DNA of 64,000 nt from Pachyseris speciosa (GCA_016490735.1 JAEMWC010000268.1:875860-939859); one strand, 5' to 3'. Positions 30,734 through 39,386 are shown, counted from the first letter of the stretch. A program made the numbers and translations. Notes: generated by a model not told the origin, from the sequence alone.

Positions 30734-31372
30734 ATGGCACTAACAGGATTCTTAGAACATGGTGTTCCTTATTTGGCTAAGAAGGGAGTTGAAATGGGGA
30801 GATATTATGCATCAGAAGCAATGAGAAATCCAAAGTTGCAGAAGAAATTAATTGACAAAGGACTTTCCCTCGCAAAGCCGGCTATCACAAAGGTTGGGTC
30901 AGAAGCTTTAAAACAACTGTCAACAAAAGTGAGACCAAATATTCGTTACAAAACAGGTATCAAGGGATTGGATTACGGTGGAGCTATTGATATCCACAAA
31001 TTGATTGGCAAGCTTCCTAAACCCAAAGCTGGATGGACACCCAGTAAGTATAAGTATATGGGACCATACAATCCGTTAAATGAACAACTGGAATATGATC
31101 CAAATACTGGAGAAGTGTTAAAGTGAAAAGTACAGCCTTACAATAAAGTGGATGAGATAGCAGCTTACCACGATATTTGTTATGATATGGGAAAGAATAA
31201 AGGTGATTGTGATAGAACAATGATCAATTCTCTTGATGCCATTCCTTATGGTGAGATGCCAAAATGGGGTCAAACAGCCAGATTCTTAATTGATAAAAAA
31301 CAGAAATTAGGTCTTGGTGTTTCAAAAAACGGAAAAAGCCGTCGAGTGAAGAAAACTGGCAAGAAAAATTAG
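30734..31372 (+). pseudogene. Phospholipase A2-like capsid protein, in-frame stop
   Basis: Numbering from ATG 30734. The helical N-terminal part has alternating Lys (about 1-65), then a parvovirus-type PLA2 domain: Ca-binding loop GPYNPL (110-115) and active-site HD in EIAAYHDICYDMG (His146, Asp147). A TGA at 31124-31126 (codon 131) separates loop and dyad in the same frame; downstream reading stays in frame to TAG 31370-31372, so this is one nonsense change. In parvoviruses and in several Maverick/adintovirus lineages such a domain breaches the endosomal membrane at entry. The 3' end overlaps the open integrase frame. Confidence 0.85.
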
Positions 31373-31419
31373 CAGATGAATTACATGCACCCATAAAACG
31401 CAATTTTACTCGGCGGCGT

Positions 31420-32292
31420 GTGATTGTAAATAAAATTGATGAAATATGGGCAAGTGATGTAGTTGAAATGCAACAGTTCAGTAAATGGAATAAAGGTTAT
31501 CGATATCTTCTTATGGTTATTGATGTCTTCAGCAAATATGGTTGGATTGTCCCGTTGAAGGATAAGAAAGGTGAATCTGTCACTGAAGCATTTAAATCAA
31601 TATTCAAGGAAGGCAGAAAACCACAGTATTTATGGGTTGATAAAGGTAAAGAGTTTTACAACAAACACTTGAAAGACCTATTAGAGAAACATAGTGTACA
31701 GATGTACTCAACTGAGAACGAAGAGAAGTCATCAGTAGTTGAAAGATGGAATAGGACAATTAAATCCAAAATGTGGAAGCAGTTCACTGTTCAAGGTAAT
31801 ACACAGTATTTAGACATGTTGCCAAAATTAGTGAAACAGTATAATAATACCAAATATTCAAGCATAAAGATGACACCTACAGAAGCTAGTAAAAAGAGGA
31901 ATGAAGGAACTGTTTACTTCAATTTATATGGTGATATGGAGCCATTATCAGCTAAACCAAAATTTAAAGTCGGCGACAAGGTCCGAATATCTAAGTATAA
32001 ACGGAATGTGTTCGACAAGGGCTATACACCAAATTGGACTGAGGAAGTGTTTAGAGTTGATAAGATCCAATACACTAATCCAATAACATACAAAATAAAG
32101 GATCTGAAAGGTGAAGATATTGAAGGGAGTTGTTATGAACCTGATTTATTAAAAGCCAGACAGGATGTTTTCCGTATCGATAAAGTCATTCGCAGAGACT
32201 ATAAGAAAAAACAAGCTTTGGTGAAGTGGAAGGGTTATAGTGACGAATTTAACAGTTGGATACCATTTAGGGATTTAAAAGAAATATTATAA
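31420..32292 (+). CDS. INT: Retroviral-type integrase with C-terminal chromodomain
   Basis: 290 codons from GTG 31420. The same frame is open from 31297 and has coding character (NWQEKLADEL, PIKRNFTRRR) but no ATG, so the real N-terminus is longer and uncertain. The catalytic triad is Asp13 (WASDVVEM), Asp74 (LWVDKGKEF) and Glu108 (SSVVERWNRT). The C-terminal chromodomain (about 249-290) has the aromatic pattern VIRRDYKKKQALVKWKGY and FNSWIPF, which in chromoviral integrases reads histone marks and steers insertion. It makes the 6-bp AAGGTA duplication. No zinc HHCC domain is visible in the open frame. No lesion inside the catalytic core. Confidence 0.93.
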   Translation: MIVNKIDEIWASDVVEMQQFSKWNKGYRYLLMVIDVFSKYGWIVPLKDKKGESVTEAFKSIFKEGRKPQYLWVDKGKEFYNKHLKDLLEKHSVQMYSTENEEKSSVVERWNRTIKSKMWKQFTVQGNTQYLDMLPKLVKQYNNTKYSSIKMTPTEASKKRNEGTVYFNLYGDMEPLSAKPKFKVGDKVRISKYKRNVFDKGYTPNWTEEVFRVDKIQYTNPITYKIKDLKGEDIEGSCYEPDLLKARQDVFRIDKVIRRDYKKKQALVKWKGYSDEFNSWIPFRDLKEIL

Positions 32293-32437
32293 AGAGAAAA
32301 TTATCTAACATATATATATAAGTGGACCTTACAGTATTCTGTTATTTGCTATTATATGTAGCCAAAAATATAATTGTTTCTGGCTATTTAAAACACAGGT
32401 CGAAAATCAATTAAAAATAAATTATTATAATATACAA
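32293..32437 (+). other. Intergenic region
   Basis: 145 bp, AT-rich, with TCTAACATATATATATAAG at 32311-32329 (a TCTAA element not followed by a gene start at the late-type distance). Probably promoter and 3' end sequences. Confidence 0.4.
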
Positions 32438-33277
32438 ATGCAAAAATATTCCTACGATAATAAAGAATTAGATGTATCAATAGACTGTTATGTTGATGAT
32501 AAAAATGACGTTTGGTTCAGAGGAAGAGACATTGCTAAAATTCTTGACTATAAAAGTCCACAAAGAGCAATCAGAGATTATGTTGTATCGGATGATAAAA
32601 TCTTAAGAGACCACAAAATCAGCATAAATTCACGGGGGACAAAAATGGTCCCTCGTGTTGAGGCCACTGATTCACGGGTGACAAAAATGGTCCCTCGTGC
32701 TGAGACCCCCGAAAAAACTTTCAAATGTTTCTTCATAAATGAATCTGGACTTTATTCACTAATACTGTCCTCTAAAAAACAGGAAGCAGTAAAATTCAAA
32801 CATTGGGTTACATCGAAAGTATTACCATCAATCAGAAAACAAGGATATTACAAGCATTTCAACGACAGAAACAATAATATGATATTGATTGAAAATGAAA
32901 ATGATTTGCACTGTAAGATTGTATCATTCATCAGAAAGAAATATGAAGACGCATTAATGATAGCCGGTTTAGGTGAAAATCAAATAAGCTCAAATATGAG
33001 AATCAAAAGTTATAACAAAGGATATATGTCTGGACAATGTGATTTGATGTTAATGAATCCCACAAGAAAATACAATGCTCTGTGTCTTGAATTTAAAAGC
33101 CCTACTGGTGTGTACAAAGTGTCGGATAAACAAAAAATTATGAAGCAAATGTATGAAAAAAATAAGTGCAAATACATCATTAGCAACTGTTTCGAAGACT
33201 TAATCCATGAAATAACTAAACACTTGGAGGAGAGTATAAAATACTTATCAAGAAGAGAAAGATATTTAAAAAAATAA
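32438..33277 (+). CDS. BRO-N domain fused to a PD-(D/E)XK (VRR-NUC-like) nuclease
   Basis: 279 aa, intact. Residues 1-138 match the BRO-N pattern of viral DNA-binding proteins: VWFRGRDIAKILDYKSPQRAIRDYV, then FFINESGLYSLILSSK and FKHWVTSKVLPSIRKQGYY. Residues about 155-265 look like a VRR-NUC type nuclease: NKGYMSGQCDLMLM (Asp202), LCLEFKSPTG (Glu218-x-Lys220), VSDKQ (Gln232) and KYIISN. The linker holds a duplicated 14-residue unit, SRGTKMVPR / SRVTKMVPR (64-91), from a 42-bp tandem repeat at 32628-32711. A role in replication, recombination or host-DNA processing is inferred. No late-type motif precedes the start. Confidence 0.75.
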   Translation: MQKYSYDNKELDVSIDCYVDDKNDVWFRGRDIAKILDYKSPQRAIRDYVVSDDKILRDHKISINSRGTKMVPRVEATDSRVTKMVPRAETPEKTFKCFFINESGLYSLILSSKKQEAVKFKHWVTSKVLPSIRKQGYYKHFNDRNNNMILIENENDLHCKIVSFIRKKYEDALMIAGLGENQISSNMRIKSYNKGYMSGQCDLMLMNPTRKYNALCLEFKSPTGVYKVSDKQKIMKQMYEKNKCKYIISNCFEDLIHEITKHLEESIKYLSRRERYLKK

Positions 33278-33293
33278 TTTATAGAACTATATT

Positions 33294-33494
33294 ATGGAGA
33301 ATCAAAATGTCAAAATCAAAAGAGGTCGAGGAAGACCTAGAGTTCTCAGTGATGAGGAAAGAATAAAACACAAGACTACCTATATGCTGAATAAAGAATG
33401 GTACTGTGAAGTTTGTAATAATGGCAAAAATTACACACTGGCTGGTAAAACGCTTCACAAGAGAACAAAAAAGCATCAAAAAAATAAAATTTGA
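33294..33494 (+). CDS. Small AT-hook / C2H2 zinc-finger protein
   Basis: 66 aa. AT-hook RGRGRPR (10-16), acidic turn, then one finger: Cys38-x2-Cys41 and His55-x5-His61 (WYCEVC...TLHKRTKKH). Probably a DNA-binding accessory protein; target unknown. ATG lies 17 bp after the nuclease gene. Confidence 0.7.
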   Translation: MENQNVKIKRGRGRPRVLSDEERIKHKTTYMLNKEWYCEVCNNGKNYTLAGKTLHKRTKKHQKNKI

Positions 33495-33594
33495 ATCAGT
33501 TCGAAGGATCCATGATTGGATCATTTGAATTCTCAACGATATTTAAACGCACATTGATAACACTTAAACAGAAAAATATATAGGTATAATAGTA
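33495..33594 (+). other. Intergenic region upstream of the polymerase
   Basis: 100 bp with AATATATAGGTATAATAGTA just before the ATG at 33595. No TCTAA-N10-TATG motif. Confidence 0.4.
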
Positions 33595-34041
33595 ATGGAA
33601 AAAATTATCTCACACATTAATATGAATAAGAAAGATTTCAAGAAATTGAGCAAATCTCAGCTCATCGAAATGTTAATCAAAATGAATGAAAGGCTTGAAA
33701 AAGTAGAGAAGCAACAGAAATTGATGAAATCAGAAATTAAGAAACAAAAGAAACCAAAAATAGTTATAGTTGATGAAGACAGACCAGTTCCAGCACCCCG
33801 CAAGAGTGTTAAACAGATGGTTCAAGATTATGAACACAATATTCTCCCACCAACAAGACCTATTCCAGCCCCCAGAACCAAGAGACCAGCGCCTGCACCG
33901 AGGACAAGGATTACACAAACAGAGAAAGCTCTAAAGGGCTTCACTGAGTCTTATGAAATTGGAATAAAAAATGACAAAGACCCGCTAGATCAGCTACTAA
34001 ACACAAGAATGGCAATCGAAACACACATTAAAAATTGTTAA
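33595..34041 (+). CDS. N-terminal part of the DNA polymerase gene (separated by a frameshift)
   Basis: 148 aa. It starts with KKDFKKLSKSQLIEMLIKMNERLEKVEKQQ, a coiled coil, followed by a proline-rich segment with three PAPR motifs (DRPVPAPRKS, TRPIPAPRTK, PAPAPRTR) that resemble SH3-binding sites, then ALKGFTESYEIGIKNDKDPL. The frame ends at 34041 inside the beginning of the polymerase frame, which itself has no ATG. I read both as one gene of about 1260 codons broken by a one-base loss in the A-run at 34030-34034. The terminal protein needed for protein priming could reside in this region; that is inference. Confidence 0.75.
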   Translation: MEKIISHINMNKKDFKKLSKSQLIEMLIKMNERLEKVEKQQKLMKSEIKKQKKPKIVIVDEDRPVPAPRKSVKQMVQDYEHNILPPTRPIPAPRTKRPAPAPRTRITQTEKALKGFTESYEIGIKNDKDPLDQLLNTRMAIETHIKNC

Positions 34042-37000
34042 ATGAAATGAAAGGACTGAAATTTGTTGAGACACTTAAAGTGCAATTCACAAAAATGACG
34101 GATGGAAGTCTAGAGTTTAAAACAGGCTATTTCAACAGCACACCTCAAACAATTATCAATTATCCAGGAATCTCAGAATCACTTGAATTATCAAAGCAGG
34201 AAATATTGAATAAGATAGCTCAATGGGTATCCGAAGGTTCTGGTTGGACTATTGAATCTGTTGAAAACCATTATCTAAATACAGTGAAATATGAGCCAAT
34301 GAAGGGCTCCTCATACATTAAACTGCCGCAGGAACTCAGAAACAGTGCGAAAGGGCTGATCAATATTAAAAATGATGATAGTGAATGCTTCAGATGGTGC
34401 CACATCAGGCATTTGAATCCACAAGACAAAAACCCACAGAGGATTAAAAAAGTTGATAAACAGTATATCAACAAATTGGATTATTCAGGTATTGAATTCC
34501 CAGTGACTATCAAACAGTACAACAAGATTGAAAAACAAAATGAGATCAACATTAATGTTTTTGGTTATGAGAATTATCAACCATATCCAATTTTTGTCTC
34601 AAAAGAGAAATATGCAGACTGCTTGAATCTGCTTCTAATAACTGAAAATAAAAACAAGCATTATGTGCTAATCAATGATTTCAACAAGTTTATGTACAAT
34701 CAAACAAAGCATAAAGAAAGAAAACACTTTTGCATGCATTGTTTACAGTGTTTCAGCTCTGAAAGGGTTCTAAATGATCACAAGGACAATTGTATAATTA
34801 TCAATGGCACACAGGCAATAAAAATGCCAGACAAAGATAACAAAATACTAAAATTCAACAACTTTCATAAACAACAGCAGGCACCATGTGTAATCTATGC
34901 TGATTTTGAAGCTACCACTGAAAAAATACACGGTTGCCAACCCAACAATGATAAATCATTCACCGAAGCCTATCAGAAGCACACTGACTGTGGATATGGT
35001 TACAAGGTTGTCTGTCGCTATGATGATAAATACAGCAAACCAACAGCAATATACAGAGGTGAGAAAGCTGTGTACAAGTTCATGGAAAAGATGTTAGAGG
35101 AAGTCGTGTATTGCAAAAAGATTGTGAAGAAAAAATTCAACAAACCACTGAGAATGACAAATGATAATGAGGAAGAATTCAAAAAAGCCAAAGAATGCCA
35201 CATTTGTAACAAAAAATACACTGACAAAGACATTAAAGTTCGAGATCATTGTCATATTACAGGCAAATACAGGGGATCAGCCCATCAAGAATGCAACCTT
35301 AAACTTAGAGTCAATCCAGAAGAAATAAAGATACCTGTTATATTTCACAATCTAAGAGGTTATGATAGTCATTTTATCATGCAGGAGATTGGAGCCATTG
35401 TAAAGAAACACACCTATAAAAATAAGAAAGGTGAAAAGTGCCAGATGACAATCAATGCTATCCCCAATAACATGGAGAAGTACATGGCTTTCATGCTTGG
35501 TAATCACTTGACCTTTATTGATAGTTTCCAGTTCATGAGCTCTAGTTTGGAAAAACTTGTTGGAAATCTACCAAGAGAAGCATTAAAATACACTTCAAAA
35601 GAGTTCAAGGGAAAGGATCTTAATCTTGTGGCACAGAAAGGTGTTTATCCTTATAACTATATGGATAGTTTCGATAAATTTAACCAAAAGCTGCCATCAA
35701 AAGATGAATTTTATAGCATATTGAGTGATGAACATATATCAGATGAAGATTATGCACATGCTCAAAATGTGTGGAATACATTCTCTTTGAATAACATGGG
35801 CGATTATCATGATCTGTACCTTAAAACAGATGTACTTCTATTGGCTGATGTATTTGAAAACTTCAGGAAAACATGTATTGAGTACTACAAACTGGACCCA
35901 TGCCACTATTTCACATCTCCTGGCTTATCATGGGATGCAATGTTAAAGATGACTGATATCAAACTGGAATTGATGACTGACATTGATATGTTCCAGTTCA
36001 TTGAAAAGGGTATGAGAGGTGGTATCAGCTATATTGCTAACCGTTATGGTAAAGCAAATAATAAATACATGAATGGGTATGATGAGAAGGCGCCCTCAAA
36101 GTACATTATGTATCTTGATGTTAATAATCTATACGGTTGGGCAATGAGTCAATACCTTCCAACTGGTGGATTCAGATGGATGACTGAGAATAAAATAAAT
36201 AATCTCAACCTGGCTAAATACAAAGAAGATAGCAACAAGGGTTTGATTCTGGAAGTTGATCTGGAATACCCCCAGGAGTTGCATGATCTACATAATGATT
36301 ACCCACTTGGGCCAGAGAAGGTGAAAGTAACTGAAGACATGCTTTCAGACTATTGCACGGATATAGCAAAGAAATACAATATATCAACTGGTTTGGTACA
36401 TAAATTGATACCAACATTAAGCACCAAAGAGAAGTATGTACTGCATTACAGGAACCTCCAATTATACACAGACTTGGGTTTGAAAATAACAAAAATCCAT
36501 AGGGTGCTTGAGTTCAAACAATCCCCTTGGCTGAGGCAGTACATTGATTTCAATACACAGAAGAGAACTAATGCCAAAAATGCTTTTGAGAAAGACTTTT
36601 TCAAGTTAATGAACAACTCAGTATTTGGCAAAACTATGGAGAATCTCAGAAAGAGAGTAGATGTCAGATTGGTGACAGATGAGAAGAAGCTATTGAAATT
36701 AGCCAGTAAACCAACTTATGTTAGCAGTAAGATATTCAATGAAAATCTGGTTGCAGTGCACAAGATCAAAGAAACACTAACTTTGAACAGGCCGGCATAT
36801 GTGGGAATGTGTATTCTTGATCTTAGTAAGACACTAATGTATGATTTTCATTACAATTACATTAAACAAAAGTATGGTAATAAGGCCAAGCTGCTCTTCA
36901 CTGATACAGACAGTTTGACATATGAAATTGAAGCTGAAGATGTCTATAGGGATTTCTGGAATGATAAAGATAAATTTGACAATAGTGACTACCCTGAAAG

Positions 37001-37379
37001 CTCGCCTTATTTCAATAAGACCAATAAAAAAGTGATTGGTAAAATGAAAGATGAGGCTGCTGGTGTACCTATTTGTGAATTTGTTGGATTGAAATCAAAG
37101 ATGTACAGCTTTATTAAAGACAACCAAAAAGGAGGAAAAACAGCAAAAGGAATCAAAAAGAACATAATCAAAAATAAAATCAAGCATGAAAATTATAAAG
37201 ACACTCTATTCAATAATAAACAGATGTATCATAAAATGAAAACAATCAGAAGTCAGAATCATCAGCTTGGAAGTTATGAAATTAATAAAGTATCACTCAG
37301 CTGTTTTGACGACAAAAGATATTTATCAAAAGACGGAATCAACAGTTATGCATATGGTCACTATTCCATCAAAAACTAA
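34035..37379 (+). CDS. POLB: Protein-primed family B DNA polymerase
   Basis: 1114 codons from TTG 34035 (the natural start is probably ATG 33595, see the preceding entry). A C2H2/C-rich finger lies at 233-253 (CMHC..C...DHKDNC). The 3'-5' exonuclease motifs are ExoI ADFEAT (Asp290, Glu292), ExoII NLRGYDSHF (Asp444) and ExoIII LKTDVLL (Asp599). An endonuclease-VII-like zinc segment, CHIC...RDHCHITGKYRG..H..CN, is inserted at about 388-425. Polymerase motif A is YLDVNNLYGWAM (Asp695), motif B KLMNNSVFGK (from Lys857) and motif C FTDTDS (Asp957, Asp959). All catalytic residues are intact. It replicates the linear element from the TIR ends; the gene ends about 240 bp before the right TIR. Confidence 0.96.
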   Translation: MLNEMKGLKFVETLKVQFTKMTDGSLEFKTGYFNSTPQTIINYPGISESLELSKQEILNKIAQWVSEGSGWTIESVENHYLNTVKYEPMKGSSYIKLPQELRNSAKGLINIKNDDSECFRWCHIRHLNPQDKNPQRIKKVDKQYINKLDYSGIEFPVTIKQYNKIEKQNEININVFGYENYQPYPIFVSKEKYADCLNLLLITENKNKHYVLINDFNKFMYNQTKHKERKHFCMHCLQCFSSERVLNDHKDNCIIINGTQAIKMPDKDNKILKFNNFHKQQQAPCVIYADFEATTEKIHGCQPNNDKSFTEAYQKHTDCGYGYKVVCRYDDKYSKPTAIYRGEKAVYKFMEKMLEEVVYCKKIVKKKFNKPLRMTNDNEEEFKKAKECHICNKKYTDKDIKVRDHCHITGKYRGSAHQECNLKLRVNPEEIKIPVIFHNLRGYDSHFIMQEIGAIVKKHTYKNKKGEKCQMTINAIPNNMEKYMAFMLGNHLTFIDSFQFMSSSLEKLVGNLPREALKYTSKEFKGKDLNLVAQKGVYPYNYMDSFDKFNQKLPSKDEFYSILSDEHISDEDYAHAQNVWNTFSLNNMGDYHDLYLKTDVLLLADVFENFRKTCIEYYKLDPCHYFTSPGLSWDAMLKMTDIKLELMTDIDMFQFIEKGMRGGISYIANRYGKANNKYMNGYDEKAPSKYIMYLDVNNLYGWAMSQYLPTGGFRWMTENKINNLNLAKYKEDSNKGLILEVDLEYPQELHDLHNDYPLGPEKVKVTEDMLSDYCTDIAKKYNISTGLVHKLIPTLSTKEKYVLHYRNLQLYTDLGLKITKIHRVLEFKQSPWLRQYIDFNTQKRTNAKNAFEKDFFKLMNNSVFGKTMENLRKRVDVRLVTDEKKLLKLASKPTYVSSKIFNENLVAVHKIKETLTLNRPAYVGMCILDLSKTLMYDFHYNYIKQKYGNKAKLLFTDTDSLTYEIEAEDVYRDFWNDKDKFDNSDYPESSPYFNKTNKKVIGKMKDEAAGVPICEFVGLKSKMYSFIKDNQKGGKTAKGIKKNIIKNKIKHENYKDTLFNNKQMYHKMKTIRSQNHQLGSYEINKVSLSCFDDKRYLSKDGINSYAYGHYSIKN

Positions 37380-37501
37380 ATTATCTTCAACTGAAAAGTC
37401 TGATCAGATCCCATAAGACTTTCAATAACCATAATACTATCCTGAATTTTCTGAAATACAGATTCAAATCTTGCAGTAAGCTGTTCCAGTGATGGAGCCA
37501 T
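37376..37501 (-). CDS. Possible 41-aa coiled-coil protein
   Basis: Minus-strand frame with ATG at 37499-37501 and stop overlapping the polymerase stop. Sequence pattern LEQLTARFESVFQKIQDSI then VIESLMG gives a heptad-like helix. Composition is more protein-like than the surrounding sequence and the tail-to-tail arrangement is compact, but with 41 residues chance cannot be excluded. Confidence 0.3.
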   Translation of the reverse strand: MAPSLEQLTARFESVFQKIQDSIMVIESLMGSDQTFQLKII

Positions 37502-37520
37502 AATGCTTTCGTTGCAATTA

Positions 37521-37562
37521 CTCAACTCAAACTCAAACTCAAACTCAAACTCAAACTCAAAT
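37521..37562 (+). repeat. (CTCAAA)n hexanucleotide tract
   Basis: About seven tandem copies of CTCAAA/CAAACT in the spacer between polymerase gene and right TIR. Confidence 0.9.
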
Positions 37563-37618
37563 GAGTAATTTATGGGTATATTTCTGATTGGTTAGAAAAG
37601 ATCATGCGACCATCTCGT

Positions 37619-37854
37619 GATGACTCATTTCCTGTTTTTCCGAGAATGTCACGCTTGGTGCTTTTCCGAGAATTTCAGATTAAACAACTATAGATTTCAT
37701 CAAATTAAATTACTATATATTTCATCATGTGGAAAAGTGTGCTGGTATCATCAGAATACGAAATCATCGAATTGAACCATCAGATGGTGAGTAGTATGGA
37801 GTTGGTTGGGTTAGAGCACAGTTTTGTGCTCGAACCCCCAACTCCTATACTACT
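37619..37854 (-). repeat. Maverick right terminal inverted repeat
   Basis: Inverted copy of 18932-19167, ending CCTATACTACT. A further partly matching stretch lies inward to about 37583. Confidence 0.95.
37790..37854. repeat. Terminal palindrome (65 nt) inside the right TIR
   Basis: Same fold-back as at the left end, with arms AGTAGTATGGAGTTGG and CCAACTCCTATACTACT around a GCACA/TGTGC stem; loop about 37822. Confidence 0.9.
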
Positions 37855-37860
37855 AAGGTA
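37855..37860 (+). repeat. Target-site duplication AAGGTA (right)
   Basis: Second copy of the duplication; the host sequence continues AGGTTGAACACCATC exactly as in the sister copies. Confidence 0.95.
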
Positions 37861-38222
37861 AGGTTGAACACCATCACACCAACGCCATACTAATGCCAAC
37901 TTGGGTTTGTAAATCAACTCAAGAATAATGAAGAATGGCAAGCAGAGGCATACCTCAGTAAATTTGAACTTGAACTATGCAACTATTGTTCTAGGTATGC
38001 ACAGGCTTGCCCGGGGCAGGCCCGAACCCATTTGGGATGTAACTCTCTGCTATGAATTTGAGTGGCAATGGTAACAAGCTCGGGCAAGTAGGGACAAGTG
38101 CTGACAAGCTCCAAATTAAATGATGGCTCTATTGTTTGCCAATGGGTGTGATTGTTTCGTCGGTTTTTGCTAAACGGTGCAAACAGAAGTCTGTTGGCTG
38201 AATCAGTTCCTCCTTTTCAAGA
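37861..38222 (+). repeat. Crypton-bearing block, copy 1: 5' leader of the recombinase gene
   Basis: Resumes the host repeat after the Maverick. Homologous leaders are at about 41041-41401, 49842-50199 and 62828-63186. No convincing open frame; the antisense frames here are shadows. Confidence 0.7.
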
Positions 38223-38880
38223 ATGAACAAGAAGGTCAAAGTCGATTGGTCTACGATTGATCGTGCATCGCCAAAACCAAAACGGCTTCACTTAGAAAAA
38301 GAAGATGCGGACAGCTTGTACCATTGTCCAATTCAAGTATGCGAACACGAAGGATTTCAAAGTCAGCCTCGATGCAGGAAACATGTCAATTCTAAGCACG
38401 GCTGGTTCTTTTATTTTGACGAAAAACCCGACCCGACAGAACTTCGACATTCATTGCAAGTGCCGGACACTAAGTCATCAAAGACCACTACAGATGATTG
38501 TGAATCAAGCTGAAGGCCAAAACACGGTGTCAATCTTATACCTTCATTTTCAGTCTCTAGTCAAATTGGCGAAGCATTCGCGAACTGGTTGACTGGTAGT
38601 GGTGGAGATTGCAAGAAAGATCGCACAGCTCAACAAATACTGAAGAGAAGCCTTAAATTTCTGAAATTTTGTTGCGAAGACGGGGAAGAATTGACGTTTG
38701 AAGTGATAGCCTACAGTCTGTGCTCGCCAAATCTCTTGTTTAAATTCATAGACTACTTGCAAGACGAGTGTAAACTCGGTTACGGTGGGCGATTGGGCTG
38801 CATAGACGCAATTTCCGAACTAATGGACTTTAGAGAAATCAATGGGGCATCCTACGCAGTTCTGCGAAACCTATCTGCTA
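38223..38880 (+). pseudogene. Crypton-like recombinase gene, copy 1 (truncated)
   Basis: Starts MNKKVKVDWSTIDRASPK with a C2H2-like finger (YHCPIQVCEHEGFQS..CRKHVNSKHGWFF, two Cys and two His). A frameshift ends the first frame at 38513. A second frame from about 38589 (GCKKDRT-type, FLKFCCEDGEELTFEV, YLQDECKLGYGG) runs to NLSAT and then jumps at about 38880 into Ig-intron sequence starting GTAGGAGAAAGGAAAATC. The catalytic half is absent, so this copy cannot recombine. Confidence 0.75.
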
Positions 38881-39104
38881 CTGTAGGAGAAAGGAAAATC
38901 AATATTAGTGCTTTTTTCTTCTTCTTCTTGCCTGTGTCAGTCGTTAATAGCCAAACGTCTGACAACAAGTCTTCGGTTTCCAGTACACTGTGAACATGCT
39001 TGAAGAAATGAAAAGTCTTGATGATACCCAAATTTTGCAATGAAAGATTTCTCACATCAAGCATTTGTTTTTAATAAATTGAGTTATTATTTTCCTTATT
39101 ACAG
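38881..39104 (+). other. Intron upstream of Ig exon 21
   Basis: Same sequence as 56149-56373 before exon 25, joined directly to the broken recombinase gene. Ends in acceptor TTATTACAG. Confidence 0.7.
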
Positions 39105-39386
39105 ATCAGCCTGAGTTTACAGCTCAGCCACAAAGCCAGGCCCTAAGAGAGGGAGATAACGTCACATTATCATGTAACGCCAGTGGAAACCCAGAACCGA
39201 CCTTTTCATGGACCAAAGATGGAACAACTGTTAATACGAACGCCAATCCCAGGATCACGTTATCATCGCAAAACAAGGAGTTGACTATAAGCAATGTAAA
39301 TAGAAGTGACAGCGGACAATACCGATGTATTGCAAACAACTCTCAGGGGACAGTTAACTCCAGTGCTGCCACCCTTAATGTGCAGT
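39105..39386 (+). CDS. Ig-domain exon 21 (type A)
   Basis: 282 bp, NPEPT and ALREGDN as in exons 1 and 25, which also follow a Crypton-bearing block. Intact core and splice sites. Confidence 0.8.

Larger units (their letters stand above)
18932..37854 (+). mobile_element. Maverick/Polinton, full length (18,923 bp)
   Basis: Self-synthesising virus-like DNA transposon. Evidence: 236-bp terminal inverted repeats starting AGTAGTATAGG, a 6-bp AAGGTA target duplication, and the diagnostic genes for protein-primed DNA polymerase B, chromodomain integrase, packaging ATPase and cysteine protease, with major and minor capsid proteins. Minus-strand genes (19940-25481) cover fibres and ATPase; plus-strand genes (25518-37379) cover capsid, protease, integrase and polymerase. 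At least five genes carry a frameshift or stop. A virus-like life cycle is the family hypothesis; whether this copy ever made particles cannot be read from sequence. Confidence 0.97.

Noticed and set aside
18932..37854. Reading the element as a free virus or bacterial phage contig
   Set aside because: It has a target duplication and continues on both sides into the host repeat; the integrase, polymerase and TIRs are Maverick-type.
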